A stretch of 64,000 nt of DNA, taken from NCBI RefSeq assembly GCF_013822795.1, contig NZ_PNLB01000011.1:1-64000 (forward strand). Direction: 5' to 3'. The notes under the pieces were generated by a model. The model saw only the letters and a program-made list of their open reading frames with translations. It did no database searches and was not told where the DNA came from. Of the stretch, positions 35,244 through 45,125 are shown piece by piece. The position numbers were made by a program, and so were the translations under genes. Positions within the stretch are counted from its first letter, which is position 1. Every line of letters begins with the position of its first letter. This DNA is from Phenylobacterium sp. (GTDB lineage: Bacteria > Pseudomonadota > Alphaproteobacteria > Caulobacterales > Caulobacteraceae).

Positions 35244-35420
35244 GCGAAACCCTTCTGAAGGCGATAGCGGGGCGTTTACGGTATCGCCGTTAGCAAAAGG
35301 CGCCCGGCGTGTCTTGGGCGATTCCAGGAAGGTCGCGGCCGACGTCTCGCGCGCCGACGCAATGCGCCCGGTCGTCCGGCCAACCGCCGCGCTGGCTGGC
35401 CGCGGGCGCCGCCTGAGGCC

Positions 35421-36029
<609 letters not shown>

Positions 36030-36048
36030 GGGTGCCTCCTTTGCGGGA

Positions 36049-38181
36049 TCAGCGGCCTTGCGCGTCCTTCAGAGCCCGGACGACGAGGCCTTCGGTAAGG
36101 ATCTGCGGCAGGATAACGCCCTCGCCGCCCTTGGCGCCATACACGAGGTAGAGGGGAACGCCCGCACGCCCGTGCTTGGCGAGTTCGGCCTCGATCTCTG
36201 CATCTTTTCGCGTCCAGTCCGCCTTCAAGTAGACCGCACCGGTGTCCTTGAAGGCGTCGGCGACCGCCTGGCTGGTCAGAGCCACGCGCTCGTTGACCTG
36301 GCAGGTCACGCACCAGGCGGCGGTGAAGTTCACCAACACCGGCTTGCCGGCGGCCTGGGCCGCGGCGAGCTTCTCGGGCGAATAGGGTTCGTAGGGGACG
36401 TTCGCCTTGCCGCCGCCGCCGGAAGCGGCGACCGCCGCGCCGGGCTCGGCGTAGTTCGGCCAGATGGCGGCGAGCGCGGCGATCAGCGCCAGCACCCCGC
36501 CCACGGCGGCGGGCGCGATCACCGAGGCGCCGTTTGCATGGCGGCGCTGGGCGACGCCGAGCAGCCAGGCGCCCAGCGCCAGCACGATCGCCGCCATGAA
36601 GATCCGCGCCAGGGCGGTGTCGCCGGCCTGCAGGGTCAGGACCCAGACCAACCAGGCGGCCGCGCCGTACATCGGGAACGCCAACAGCTTCTTGAACCCG
36701 TCCATCCACGGGCCGGGCTTGGGCAGGCGGGCCAGCAGCCCCGGCACGAAGGCGGCCAGGGCGAACGGCGCGGCGAAGCCGAGGCCGAGCGCCAGGAAGA
36801 CGGTCAGGGCGGCGGGCGCGCTCTGGGTCAGCGCCCAGCCAAGGGCCGGGGCCATGAACGGCGCGGTGCAGGGCGCGGCGACCACCACGGCCAGGGCGCC
36901 GGTGAAGAAGGCTCCGGCCAAGCCGCGCTTGCCGGCCAGACCCGTGCCGACGCCCTGCAGCGAGGAGCCGACCTCGAACACGCCCGACAGATTAAGGGCC
37001 ACAGCCAACATCAGCAGGGCCAGTCCAGCCACCACCGGCGGCGACTGCAGCTGGAAGCCCCAGCCGACGGCCGCGCCGCCGGCGCGCACGGCGATCAGCG
37101 CCAGGGCCAGCGCCAGGAAGGTGGCCAGCACCCCGACCAGGAAGGCCAGCCCCTGTCCTTGCGCAGCGCGGCGGTCGTGCGCGTGGCCGGCCAGCGAGGC
37201 GGCTTTCATCGCCAGGATCGGGAAGACGCAAGGCATCAGGTTGAGGATCAGGCCGCCCAGGAAGGCGAAGGCCGCGGCCAGCGGCAGGCCAAGCGAGCCG
37301 CCCGCGCCGCCGCCGGTCTTGGCGGGCGGGCCGAGGCCCGCAGCGCCGGCTGGGAGCGCCCCCTCGGCGGCGGAGATCTCGTAGGATTTGCCGCCCACGG
37401 TCAGCACCCCGGCCATGGCGGTCGGGGTCTGCGGCTGCTGGAAAGCGTAGCCCGGCGTCAGGGCCAGGGTCAGGCCGTCGGGGCCGCGCTCGATGGCCTG
37501 CGGCTTGGCGTGGTCGATGACCGTGGAGTCGAAGGGGAAGAAGTAGGCGTCCGAGAGGTCGACGCCCTTCAGCGCCTCGCCGGTGATGGCCAGAGCCAGC
37601 ATCGCCCCCTGCTTGGAGAAGGCGCCGGAGAGGCCGGCCGGGGCCGGCGCATTGGCCAGGGTCTTGGCGATCGGACCGCTCCACTCGGGGTTCGGCTCGG
37701 CCAGGCCCTCGGCGACCGGCAGCGACAGGGTCAGCTCGGCGTCCTCGGGAACGCAGATCTCCTCGCAGACCAGGAACGAGGCCTGGGCCTTGAGGGTGAC
37801 GGTCTCGCCCGGCTTGGCGCTGGCCGGCGCGGTGATCGGCACCGGCAGCAGCACCTCGTCCTTGTAGCCGTAGTTCATCAGCGGCCCGGTCGGCTGGCGC
37901 GTGGGCGCGGGCCAGACGATCTCGCCGGCGGTCCAGCCGCCCGGCAGGGTCCAGGCGATCCGGGTGGCCTCGCCGCTGTCGCCGGAATTGCGCCAGTAGG
38001 TGTGCCAACCCTTGTCGATCTTCTGGCGCAGGGCGACGTAGGTGGTCGCGCCCGGCGCGATCGACTGGTCGCGCGCCACCAGTTCAGCGACCAGGTGGCC
38101 GGTGTCCACCGGCTGGGCGGCCGCAGGCAGCGCCCAGACGAGAGTGAAAGCCGCCAGGAGCTTCGCAAGAAGGCGCGTCAT
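36049..38181 (-). CDS. DsbD/ScsB-like thiol:disulfide interchange protein
   Basis: A 710-residue protein moving electrons across the inner membrane. Signal peptide, then an N-terminal periplasmic domain with the Cys pair FLVCEEICVPE (about residues 130-140), a membrane core of eight helices with the reactive cysteines LMPCVFPIL and AAPCTAPFM, and a C-terminal thioredoxin domain with AAWCVTCQVNE. This is the ScsB-like form of the DsbD family with an extended alpha-domain. The likely client is the redoxin protein encoded next. Confidence 0.92.
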   Translation of the reverse strand: MTRLLAKLLAAFTLVWALPAAAQPVDTGHLVAELVARDQSIAPGATTYVALRQKIDKGWHTYWRNSGDSGEATRIAWTLPGGWTAGEIVWPAPTRQPTGPLMNYGYKDEVLLPVPITAPASAKPGETVTLKAQASFLVCEEICVPEDAELTLSLPVAEGLAEPNPEWSGPIAKTLANAPAPAGLSGAFSKQGAMLALAITGEALKGVDLSDAYFFPFDSTVIDHAKPQAIERGPDGLTLALTPGYAFQQPQTPTAMAGVLTVGGKSYEISAAEGALPAGAAGLGPPAKTGGGAGGSLGLPLAAAFAFLGGLILNLMPCVFPILAMKAASLAGHAHDRRAAQGQGLAFLVGVLATFLALALALIAVRAGGAAVGWGFQLQSPPVVAGLALLMLAVALNLSGVFEVGSSLQGVGTGLAGKRGLAGAFFTGALAVVVAAPCTAPFMAPALGWALTQSAPAALTVFLALGLGFAAPFALAAFVPGLLARLPKPGPWMDGFKKLLAFPMYGAAAWLVWVLTLQAGDTALARIFMAAIVLALGAWLLGVAQRRHANGASVIAPAAVGGVLALIAALAAIWPNYAEPGAAVAASGGGGKANVPYEPYSPEKLAAAQAAGKPVLVNFTAAWCVTCQVNERVALTSQAVADAFKDTGAVYLKADWTRKDAEIEAELAKHGRAGVPLYLVYGAKGGEGVILPQILTEGLVVRALKDAQGR

Positions 38182-38260
38182 CCGGTCATCCCGATCAGGT
38201 ACGTCCGCTATATGGCCCGCCGGAGCCCGCGCGCAAAGCGACGCTGACGTCGCGAGGGTC

Positions 38261-38548
38261 CTATTCGGCCAGGGCCAACCAGCGGCGCGGCCATTTCCAG
38301 CCCAAGGGGCGCACCTCGCCGGGTTTCAGCGCCAGCGTCTTGACGGTGCGCGGGGCCAGCGGCCCGATGACGTGGACCGGCTCCAGCCCCTTCACCGGAC
38401 TGGTCGCCACGCCGCCGATCAGCATGGCGCGGTCGATGGCGGTCCATTCAGCCTTGTTGCGGTCCTCGTGGCCGACCGCGAAGAAGTGGCGCACGGGCGC
38501 CGGCTCCCCCGCCAGTTCGATCATCACCCCGATCAGCCAGCCGCTCAC
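38261..38548 (-). CDS. Small conserved-looking protein coupled to a CatB-like acetyltransferase
   Basis: A 95-residue soluble protein of unknown family. Its GTG start sits in a GTGA overlap with the stop of the acetyltransferase gene, which strongly suggests it is translated. Features: [19 protein letters not shown], then [20 protein letters not shown] and a Trp-rich end ([13 protein letters not shown]). No motif identifies a function. Poor overall hydrophobicity argues for a cytosolic protein. Confidence 0.6.
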   Translation of the reverse strand: MSGWLIGVMIELAGEPAPVRHFFAVGHEDRNKAEWTAIDRAMLIGGVATSPVKGLEPVHVIGPLAPRTVKTLALKPGEVRPLGWKWPRRWLALAE

Positions 38549-39189
38549 GCATGTTCCCGGTCGTAATGGGCCGCGGCCGCCTGCAGGGCGGCGATGTCAT
38601 CGGCGCAGAGCAGAGGCCGCAGCGCCTCGAACTTGGACTTGCTCCAGCCATAGATCCCCAGCGCCGTCAAAGCCGCCACGGTCGCGTCGGGGAACCGCGG
38701 ACGAACCGGAACCGCCGGATTGCCGGCCACGATCATGTAGGGCGCGACGTCCTTGGTCACGATCGCGCCCGAGGCGACCACGGCGCCCTCGCCGATCGTG
38801 ACGCCGGGCATCAGCATGGCCCGCATGCCGATCCAGGCGCCGTCGCCGATCACCGTATCGCCCTTGCCGACGTAGGCGTCGAGGATGACGTCGGCGAACG
38901 GATAGAGGCTGAACCAGTCGGTGCGGTGCGTGTGGTTGCCGCCCATCAGGATCACCGCCTCGGCGCCGATGCAGACATAGTCGCCGATGTGGAGCTGATC
39001 GATCGGCCACTGCGGCTCCCAGGCCGCCAGGCTGTAGGCGTCGCCATAGTGATAGCGGACGACGCTGTCCTCGAACGAGCCCGACCAGGCGTCGCTATAG
39101 TAGCTGCCAGTCCCGCGGATGTGGATGTTGGGGTTCTTGACCGTCTCGTGGAGGTACTCGACGCGAGACCAGTGCTTGGGTGAAGTCAT
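38545..39189 (-). CDS. CatB/Vat-type hexapeptide-repeat O-acetyltransferase
   Basis: A 214-residue left-handed beta-helix acetyltransferase. Hexapeptide repeats run through [41 protein letters not shown] and [19 protein letters not shown]. The catalytic His lies in [16 protein letters not shown], the hallmark of xenobiotic acetyltransferases (CatB, Vat). Family members acetylate chloramphenicol or streptogramin A, but most chromosomal ones have unknown substrates and confer no resistance. The closing [12 protein letters not shown] contacts the acetyl-CoA tail in homologues. Confidence 0.88.
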   Translation of the reverse strand: MTSPKHWSRVEYLHETVKNPNIHIRGTGSYYSDAWSGSFEDSVVRYHYGDAYSLAAWEPQWPIDQLHIGDYVCIGAEAVILMGGNHTHRTDWFSLYPFADVILDAYVGKGDTVIGDGAWIGMRAMLMPGVTIGEGAVVASGAIVTKDVAPYMIVAGNPAVPVRPRFPDATVAALTALGIYGWSKSKFEALRPLLCADDIAALQAAAAHYDREHA

Positions 39190-39303
39190 GACGCTGCTGT
39201 CTAGACGCGGGCCCTGCTCGAAACAAAGCACAAAAGCTCGACTTGTCACCGTCAGGCGCGATGATCGGCGAATCAGCGTTTTTCCGAGATTGGAGTGCGT
39301 ACC

Positions 39304-39696
39304 GTGCCCGCGTCGTTCGATGACATCGAAATGGGTCAGGTGGTTTCGTTGGGAGAGATCCCGGTCGAGCCCGCCGCGCTCGAAGCCTTCATCACCGCCT
39401 TCGCGCCAGGCTGGCCGCTGGAGCGGGGCGCGCCGGACGCCATGGTCTATGCGCTGTGGTGCCGGCTGGACGCCGCCTCGGCGATGGAGTGGCCGCAGAC
39501 CAAACGTCTGGGCGTCGACGCCCTGCGCTGGGCGCGCAACCCGCCGGCCGGCGAGACCCTGCGCGGCCGCATGACCGTGATGGGCAAGGACCCGGTCGGC
39601 GACGGCAAGGGCATCATCATCGCCCAGCATGACCTGCTCGACGAGGCCGGTCGGCTGGTCTTCTCCTGCCTGACCCGCAGCGTCTTCGCGCGGTAG
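39304..39696 (+). CDS. MaoC-like hot-dog domain protein
   Basis: A 130-residue single hot-dog domain with the MaoC-like N-terminus [26 protein letters not shown] and strands [30 protein letters not shown]. The region where R-hydratases carry Asp...His is not clearly conserved, so catalysis is uncertain. The GTG start is preferred over one nine bases earlier because GGAG sits 8 nt ahead of it. It may process a CoA or ACP thioester. Confidence 0.75.
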   Translation: MPASFDDIEMGQVVSLGEIPVEPAALEAFITAFAPGWPLERGAPDAMVYALWCRLDAASAMEWPQTKRLGVDALRWARNPPAGETLRGRMTVMGKDPVGDGKGIIIAQHDLLDEAGRLVFSCLTRSVFAR

Positions 39697-39709
39697 AGCC
39701 AGAAACGAA

Positions 39710-39735
39710 AACGGCGGGCCGCAAGGCCCGCCGTT
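39710..39735 (-). terminator. Intrinsic terminator of the SapC-family gene
   Basis: An 11-bp stem AACGGCGGGCC/GGCCCGCCGTT with a GCAA loop. On the minus strand it is followed by TTCGTTTC. It also sits just after the convergent hot-dog gene and may serve both. Confidence 0.8.
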
Positions 39736-39760
39736 CCGAAGTTCAGCTCCAGACCACGCC

Positions 39761-40564
39761 TTAGGCGTTGGCGGCCGCGGGGACCTGCGGCGCGCGGGCC
39801 ATGGCCAGGGCGATCAGGCGATCCCAGCCGGCCAGCGAGACCAGGTGGGCATAGATCTGGGCCAGGGCGCCGTTGTCGCGCAGCTCGATGAACTTGTCGT
39901 GCGGCAGGGCGTTCAGCTTCTCTTCCGAGACGCCGAAGTACTCGGCGATGGTCTGCTGCGGGCCGGCGCTGCCGTCCGGATTGGTCGGGGTGAAGAGCGC
40001 CTTCTTGGTCTCGAACAGGTCCAGGCCCTTCAGCAGGTCCACGAAGCTCTGGGTGCGCTGGCGCTCCATCTCGTAGTCGTTGCAGAAGTTGATGCAGTTC
40101 TGGGTGTACTCGGTCGGCTTGCCGTCCGCGTCGAAGAACAGCATGTCGGCTTCGGCCTTATCGACGATGAACTCGGCCGAGCGGTCGATGCAGAGCACCA
40201 TCTGGCCGGCGTTGTTGTCGGTCGCGAAGACGAACGGATAGCGGCGGATATAGGCCGGGACGTAGACGCCCGGCTCGAACAGGCCGTTTTCCTGCAGGAA
40301 CATGTTCTGGCCGAGGTTCAGGCCCATGACCGCCAGCGGGATCTTGTCGTCGCCGACGAAGATGATCGGGCCGCAGAGCGACGAGACGCCAAATTCGGTG
40401 ACCGTCAGCGGGACCGCGTGACCTTCCTTGGCGAAGGTGAACGGGCCCGGCAGGCTCTTCACGCCCAGGCCGCTGTGCAGGTCGATGGAGAGCGGTTCCG
40501 GCTTCGAATAGAAAAGCACGTTGCCGGTGATCTGACCCATGCCGGTCGGGGTTTCGTTCGCCAT
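39761..40564 (-). CDS. SapC-family protein
   Basis: A 267-residue protein matching the SapC family (PF07277-type), found in Caulobacterales and other bacteria, sometimes associated with S-layer genes. Visible segments: [54 protein letters not shown] and [19 protein letters not shown]. There is no signal peptide or membrane helix, so it is probably cytosolic. Function not established. GAAGG lies 8 nt before the ATG. Divergent from the hydratase gene. Confidence 0.85.
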   Translation of the reverse strand: MANETPTGMGQITGNVLFYSKPEPLSIDLHSGLGVKSLPGPFTFAKEGHAVPLTVTEFGVSSLCGPIIFVGDDKIPLAVMGLNLGQNMFLQENGLFEPGVYVPAYIRRYPFVFATDNNAGQMVLCIDRSAEFIVDKAEADMLFFDADGKPTEYTQNCINFCNDYEMERQRTQSFVDLLKGLDLFETKKALFTPTNPDGSAGPQQTIAEYFGVSEEKLNALPHDKFIELRDNGALAQIYAHLVSLAGWDRLIALAMARAPQVPAAANA

Positions 40565-40770
40565 GAAATACCTTCGATGATCCTGGGCGATAATGGGGTT
40601 GCGCGAGCGGGCGTTTCTTAGGTGCGCCGTCTCGAGCGAAGTCGCCGCTTCTACCTGATCGGGCAGGCGCCCGCAAACCTGCACGCAGCCCGCTTGCCTC
40701 CGCCGGGGCGAACCGCTTCAATTCGCCCCATTCGATAAGGCCGCCAAGGCCACATACCGGAGGATATATT

Positions 40771-41649
40771 TTGCCGATCTTTTATCCCGACATTCTGAAT
40801 CAGAAGACCCCCGCCCGTACTTTCACTTACGGGGACAAGGACGTGATGCTCTACGCCCTGGGCGTGGGCATGGGCCGCGATCCCATGAACGAGACGGAGC
40901 TGGCCTTCGTCTACGAAAAGAATCTCAAGGTCATCCCGACCGCCGCGACCGTTCTGGCCGCCGGCGCCAAGGCGACCGGGCCGGCTCCGGAAATGCCGGC
41001 CGACCATCGCCCGAGCCAGATCAACTTCCTGATGGTCGTGCATGGCGAACAAAAGGTCGAACTGCACAAGCCGCTCACCGCCGGCGGCACCTACACCGCC
41101 CAGAGCCGCACGGCCGGCGCCTTCGACAAGGGCGAGGGCAAGGGCGCGGTCATCATCAACGAGACCATCTGGACCGACGAGAAGGGTGAAAAAGTCGCCA
41201 CCCTGACCGGCTCCACCTTCGCCCGCGGCGACGGCGGCTTCGGCGGCCCGTCGGAAGGCGCGCCCGAACCGCACGTGGTCCCGACCCGCGCGCCGGACAT
41301 CTCGGTCGACTTCGACACCCTGCCTGACCAGGCGCTGCTCTATCGTCTGAACGGAGACCGCAACCCGCTGCACTCCGATCCGGACATCGCCAAGCGGGCG
41401 GGCTTCGACCGGCCGATCCTGCACGGCCTGTGCACCTACGGCATCACCTGCCGCGCCGTGCTCCAAGCGATCACCGACTTCGATCCCGACCAGATCTATT
41501 CGCACCAGGCCCGCTTCTCGGCGCCGGTGTTCCCGGGCGACACCATCACGGTCGACCTCTGGAAAGACGGCAAGAACATCTCGTTCGAGGCGCGCGTGAA
41601 GGCGCGCAACGTCACCGTCATCAAGAACGGGCTGACCGTCCTGCGGTAG
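40771..41649 (+). CDS. MaoC-family 2-enoyl-CoA hydratase 2
   Basis: A 292-residue double hot-dog enzyme resembling the hydratase-2 domain of peroxisomal multifunctional enzyme 2. The active-site signature is present: LLYRLNGDRNPLHSDPDIAKRAGF with Asp and His, followed by RPILHGLCTYG. It adds water to trans-2-enoyl-CoA giving the (R)-3-hydroxy product. A TTG start is used, supported by GGAGG 8 nt upstream and the family start (MPIFYPDILN). It probably works in oxidation of long or branched acids. Confidence 0.9.
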   Translation: MPIFYPDILNQKTPARTFTYGDKDVMLYALGVGMGRDPMNETELAFVYEKNLKVIPTAATVLAAGAKATGPAPEMPADHRPSQINFLMVVHGEQKVELHKPLTAGGTYTAQSRTAGAFDKGEGKGAVIINETIWTDEKGEKVATLTGSTFARGDGGFGGPSEGAPEPHVVPTRAPDISVDFDTLPDQALLYRLNGDRNPLHSDPDIAKRAGFDRPILHGLCTYGITCRAVLQAITDFDPDQIYSHQARFSAPVFPGDTITVDLWKDGKNISFEARVKARNVTVIKNGLTVLR

Positions 41650-41704
41650 TTCGTCCGCCTCCGGAACGGTTCCCAAGGCTTGGGAGCCGTTCTAGAGAGG
41701 CGCC

Positions 41705-42505
41705 ATGATCCGTAGCTTCAGCATTGTCGCCGGCGTGGCCATGGCCGCCGGTCTCGCCGCCTGCGCCGCCACCTCCGCGCCCGACGCGCCGCCGGTGGAC
41801 GAGAGCCTGGCGCCCGCGCCGCTCAATCCGCTGCCGACCGACCTGACCGGCTATCTCGCCGAGAGCGATCTCGACGGCGCGGCCCTGCTCGGTCCGCCGC
41901 CGACGCCGCAGAGCCTGACCGGCCAGGCCGACCGCGCCCGCTATGAAGAGACCCGCGCCCTGGCCGGCTCGCCGCGCTGGAAGCAGGCGGTCGTCGAGAA
42001 CGACCTGTGGGGCGGCGGAGCGCTGAAGCAGTACGCCTGCAAGCTGGGCGTCTCGATCGACGAGAAGCAGACGCCCACGGCCCTGAAGATCATGCACCGC
42101 GTCGAGCTGGACGTGCGCGCGGTCGGCAAGCCCGCCAAGGACCACTATGACCGCCCGCGCCCGATGATCGGCGACGACAAGCCGATCTGCATCCCGCGCG
42201 AGGACTGGATGAAGACCAACGCCTCCTATCCGTCCGGCCACTCGATGACCGGCTGGGCCTGGGCGCTGATCCTCGCCGAACTGGCGCCGGCCAAGGCCGA
42301 CGCCATGCTGGAAGTCGGCAAGCAGATCGGCGAGAGCCGGATCATCTGCGGCGTGCACTACGCCAGCGACATCGAGGCCGGCCGCACCCTGGCCAGCGCC
42401 ATGGTCGCGCGGCTGCATGGCGATCCGCAGTTCCAGAGCGACATGAAGAAGGCCCGCAGCGAAATCGCCCGCGCCAAGGCTGCGCCGAGCGGTTGCGCCG
42501 CCTAG
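41705..42505 (+). CDS. Class A acid phosphatase (PAP2) lipoprotein
   Basis: A 266-residue periplasmic phosphatase. Lipobox GLAAC at about residue 16-20 predicts a lipid anchor. The three-part PAP2 motif is complete: KDHYDRPRP, PSGHSMTGW (central) and GESRIICGVHYASD, giving the Lys/Arg, Ser-Gly-His and Arg...His...Asp catalytic set. Class A (PhoN-like) enzymes release phosphate from many organic phosphates. AGAGAGG precedes the ATG. The stop overlaps that of the convergent GNAT gene in CTAG. Confidence 0.92.
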   Translation: MIRSFSIVAGVAMAAGLAACAATSAPDAPPVDESLAPAPLNPLPTDLTGYLAESDLDGAALLGPPPTPQSLTGQADRARYEETRALAGSPRWKQAVVENDLWGGGALKQYACKLGVSIDEKQTPTALKIMHRVELDVRAVGKPAKDHYDRPRPMIGDDKPICIPREDWMKTNASYPSGHSMTGWAWALILAELAPAKADAMLEVGKQIGESRIICGVHYASDIEAGRTLASAMVARLHGDPQFQSDMKKARSEIARAKAAPSGCAA

Positions 42506-43035
42506 GGCCGCACAGCCCGATAGAGCACGGTCGGGCGCATCGGATCGCCCAGTTCGTGGCCCGGTCCCGGGAAGCCGCTCAGTTCGGCGTCGTAGGTCAT
42601 GCCGAGCCGCTCCATCACCGCGCGAGAGCGCAGGTTGACGGCTGCAGTGATGGCGTCGATCTCGGGGAGGTCGAGGCGGGTGAAGCCGTCGTCGAGGACG
42701 GCGCGGGCGGCCTCGGTCGCATAGCCATGGCCCCAGGCCTGGCGGCTCAGCCGCCACCCCACGTCGATGAACGGCGGCACCGGCAGATCCTCGAATGAGG
42801 GCATCAGGCCGCAGGACCCGATGAAGGCGCCGTCCGACCGCCGCTCGATCGCATAGCGACACATGCCGAGCCGGGCGAAGGCGTCGTGGGCGCGCTCCAT
42901 GTAGGCGCGGGCCCGCTCACGGGTCAGCACCCCGCCCAGCCAGCGCATGACCTCCTCGTCGCGCGACATCGCCGCGAACGGCTCGAGGTCCTCCTCGCGC
43001 CATTGGCGCAGGATCAGGCGTTCGGTTTCGATCAT
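42502..43035 (-). CDS. GNAT acetyltransferase, RimJ/RimL type (third of three tandem copies)
   Basis: A 177-residue Acetyltransf_3-type enzyme beginning METERLILR-like (MIETERLILRQWREEDLEPF). The acetyl-CoA loop is WGHGYATEAARAVLDDGF, and the conserved NLRSRAVMERLGM closes the fold. Its start is in an ATGA overlap with the stop of the previous copy. It is most like the middle copy. Relatives acetylate protein N-termini, small molecules or antibiotics; the substrate is unknown. Confidence 0.9.
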   Translation of the reverse strand: MIETERLILRQWREEDLEPFAAMSRDEEVMRWLGGVLTRERARAYMERAHDAFARLGMCRYAIERRSDGAFIGSCGLMPSFEDLPVPPFIDVGWRLSRQAWGHGYATEAARAVLDDGFTRLDLPEIDAITAAVNLRSRAVMERLGMTYDAELSGFPGPGHELGDPMRPTVLYRAVRP

Positions 43036-43568
43036 CGGCGCGCCTTGTGAACGAGACTGCGGCGCAGGCGATGGCCATCCGGATACAGCGGGTGGTCGAA
43101 GTCGAGGCTCGGCTCGGCGACCATCCCGAGGCGTCGCATGACCGCCTGCGAGCGCAGATTGGCCGGCGCCGTCATGGCGGTGATTTCCGGCAGGTCCAGG
43201 CGGCCGAAGCCGTCGGCGATCACCGCCCGGCAGGCCTCGGTCATGTAGCCCTGCCCCCAGGCCTCGCGACGCAGGACCCAGCTCATGTCGGTGAAGGACG
43301 CCAGCACATCGGCGAGCATCTCGTGGCCGGGCATCAGGCCGGTGACGCCGACGAAGGCCTCATCCGCCTTAGTCACGACGGCGAAGCGGCCCATGCCGTG
43401 GCGGGCGAACGAAGCGTGGGCGCGATCCATGAAGGCTCGGGCCTCCTCGCGCGTCAGCACGCCGCCCATCCACTCCATCACCTCAAGATCGGCGGACATC
43501 GCGGCCAGGTCGTCGAGGTCTTCGTCGCGCCATTGGCGCAGGATCAGCCTCTCGGTCTCCAGCCTCAT
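43032..43568 (-). CDS. GNAT acetyltransferase, RimJ/RimL type (second of three)
   Basis: A 178-residue GNAT protein (METERLILRQWRDEDLDDL) with acetyl-CoA loop WGQGYMTEACRAVIADGF and closing NLRSQAVMRRLGM. Its start overlaps the stop of the first copy by four bases and its stop overlaps the third copy the same way. Sequence similarity to the flanking copies, including the shared VLTRExAR(A)xM(E/D)RAH block with the third, indicates tandem duplication. Confidence 0.9.
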   Translation of the reverse strand: MRLETERLILRQWRDEDLDDLAAMSADLEVMEWMGGVLTREEARAFMDRAHASFARHGMGRFAVVTKADEAFVGVTGLMPGHEMLADVLASFTDMSWVLRREAWGQGYMTEACRAVIADGFGRLDLPEITAMTAPANLRSQAVMRRLGMVAEPSLDFDHPLYPDGHRLRRSLVHKARR

Positions 43569-44089
43569 CGGCGGGCCGTGTAGAGGACGTGACGCCGAAG
43601 TGGATGGTCGGCCGCCAGGCGCGGATGATCGAAGTCGCGGGCGGGGTCGGCGACCATGCCGATGCGCCGCATCACCGCCTGCGAGGCGAGGTTGGTCGCC
43701 GCCGTGAAGGCGATGAACTCCGGCGCGTCGATATGTTCGAAGGCCCAGTCGAGCGCGGCCTTTGCGCCCTCGGTGGCCAGGCCCTGCCCCCAGACGTCCG
43801 GGCTGAGCCGCCAGCCCATCTCGATCGCCGGCGCGACCGGGAGGTCGGTGACGGGCGCGAGCCCGATCATGCCGATCAACCGGCCGTCGGCCTTGAGTTC
43901 GGCCGCCCACAGGCCCCAGCCCAGCTCGTCGATCTCGGCGTTGATGCGGTTCAGCGTCCGATCGCTGGCCGCGCGGTCGATCGGACCGCCCAGCCAGTCG
44001 CTGACCCGGGGGTCGCCGTTGATCGCCGCGAAGGCTTCGCGGTCCTCCTCGCGGAAGCGGCGCAGGACAAGGCGGGGCGTCTCGATCAT
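43565..44089 (-). CDS. GNAT acetyltransferase, RimJ/RimL type (first of three)
   Basis: A 174-residue GNAT protein (MIETPRLVLRRFREEDREAF) with acetyl-CoA loop WGQGLATEGAKAALDWAF and closing NLASQAVMRRIGM, ending HPLRRHVLYTARR like the others. It is the most diverged in the middle but closest to the second copy at the C-terminus (DFDHP). It opens the three-gene operon, downstream of a large palindromic repeat. Confidence 0.9.
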   Translation of the reverse strand: MIETPRLVLRRFREEDREAFAAINGDPRVSDWLGGPIDRAASDRTLNRINAEIDELGWGLWAAELKADGRLIGMIGLAPVTDLPVAPAIEMGWRLSPDVWGQGLATEGAKAALDWAFEHIDAPEFIAFTAATNLASQAVMRRIGMVADPARDFDHPRLAADHPLRRHVLYTARR

Positions 44090-44096
44090 GCCTCAG

Positions 44097-44251
44097 CCTA
44101 ACTGTCATCCCGGAAAACCCGAAGGGTTTGTCCGGGACCCATTCGCACCGTCTGGCGGAAGGTGGCAAGGCGTCGCCGCTTCCGGCGCCATCGACGTTCA
44201 TGGGTCCGGGACAGCCACTGCGTGGCTTCCGGGATGACACACTCAGTTAGG
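44097..44251. repeat. 155-bp palindromic intergenic repeat
   Basis: Nested inverted arms: CCTAACTG (44097-44104)/CAGTTAGG (44244-44251); TGTCATCCCGGAA (44103-44115)/TTCCGGGATGACA (44227-44239); and TGTCCGGGACCCAT (44129-44142)/ATGGGTCCGGGACA (44200-44213, one mismatch). Arms of the GTCATCCCGGA...TCCGGGACCCA type recur between genes in many alphaproteobacteria. The right outer arm contains the stop codon of aguB. No transposase is present. As RNA it would form a long hairpin. Confidence 0.75.
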
Positions 44252-45125
44252 CCGGCCGCCCCTGTGCGAGCGCCCCGTAGAGATCGGTGCGGCGGTCGCG
44301 GAAGAAGCCCCAGGCGGCGCGATGGGTCTGCAGGAAGTCCAGGTCGAAGCTGGCCTGGACGATGCCTTCGTCGCCGCGGCCCAATTCCGAGACCAGGTCG
44401 CCGCGATGGTCGGCGATGAACGACGAGCCGTAGAAGGTCTGGCCGCCGTTCGGGTAGCCGTCCCAGGGCTCGAAGCCGATGCGGTTGGCGCCGACCACCG
44501 GAATGACGTTGGAGACCGCGTGGCCCTGCATGGCGCGCCGCCAGGGCAGCGCGGTGTCGAGGCTGGGGTCATGCGGCTCCGAGCCGATGGCGGTCGGGTA
44601 GAACAGCACCTCGGCGCCCATCAGCGCCATGGCGCGGGCGCACTCGGGGTACCACTGGTCCCAGCAGATGCCGACGCCCAGCCGGCCGAAGCGGGTGTCC
44701 CAGACCTTGAAGCCGGTGTCGCCGGGCCGGAAGTAGTACTTCTCCATGTAGCCCGGCCCGTCGGGGATATGGCTCTTGCGATAGACCCCCATCAGCGAGC
44801 CGTCGGCGTCGATCATCACCAGGCTGTTGAAGTAGTGCGGACCTTCCTTCTCGAAGATCGAGACCGGGATCACCACGCCCAGCTCGGCCGCCAGCGGCGC
44901 CAGGGCGACGACGCAAGGATGCTCGCGCCAGGGATAGGCCTGGGTGAACCAATGCTCCTCCTGCGCCACGCAGAAGTACGGCCCCTGGAACAGCTCCGAG
45001 GGCAGGATCACCTGCGCGCCCTTGCCCGCGGCCTCGCGGATGAAGGCTTCGGTCTTCTTGATGTTGGCCGCCAGGTCCATGCCGTAACTGGTCTGGATCG
45101 CGGCGACGTTGATCGTGCGGGCCAT
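44247..45125 (-). CDS. aguB: N-carbamoylputrescine amidase
   Basis: A 292-residue nitrilase-superfamily enzyme hydrolysing N-carbamoylputrescine to putrescine, CO2 and ammonia. The catalytic triad is clear: Glu44 (LPSELFQG), Lys117 (YRKSHIPDG) and Cys154 (GICWDQWYPE). Further family landmarks are YFRPGDTGF and GGQTFYGSSFI. The start overlaps the aguA stop by one base (TGATG), so the two are coupled. The stop codon lies inside a dispersed palindromic repeat. Confidence 0.95.
   Translation of the reverse strand: MARTINVAAIQTSYGMDLAANIKKTEAFIREAAGKGAQVILPSELFQGPYFCVAQEEHWFTQAYPWREHPCVVALAPLAAELGVVIPVSIFEKEGPHYFNSLVMIDADGSLMGVYRKSHIPDGPGYMEKYYFRPGDTGFKVWDTRFGRLGVGICWDQWYPECARAMALMGAEVLFYPTAIGSEPHDPSLDTALPWRRAMQGHAVSNVIPVVGANRIGFEPWDGYPNGGQTFYGSSFIADHRGDLVSELGRGDEGIVQASFDLDFLQTHRAAWGFFRDRRTDLYGALAQGRPA

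Noticed and set aside
38545..39189. Antibiotic-resistance determinant (CatB/Vat-like)
   Set aside because: The family match is clear, but chromosomal members with no mobile context usually act on other substrates; resistance cannot be claimed.
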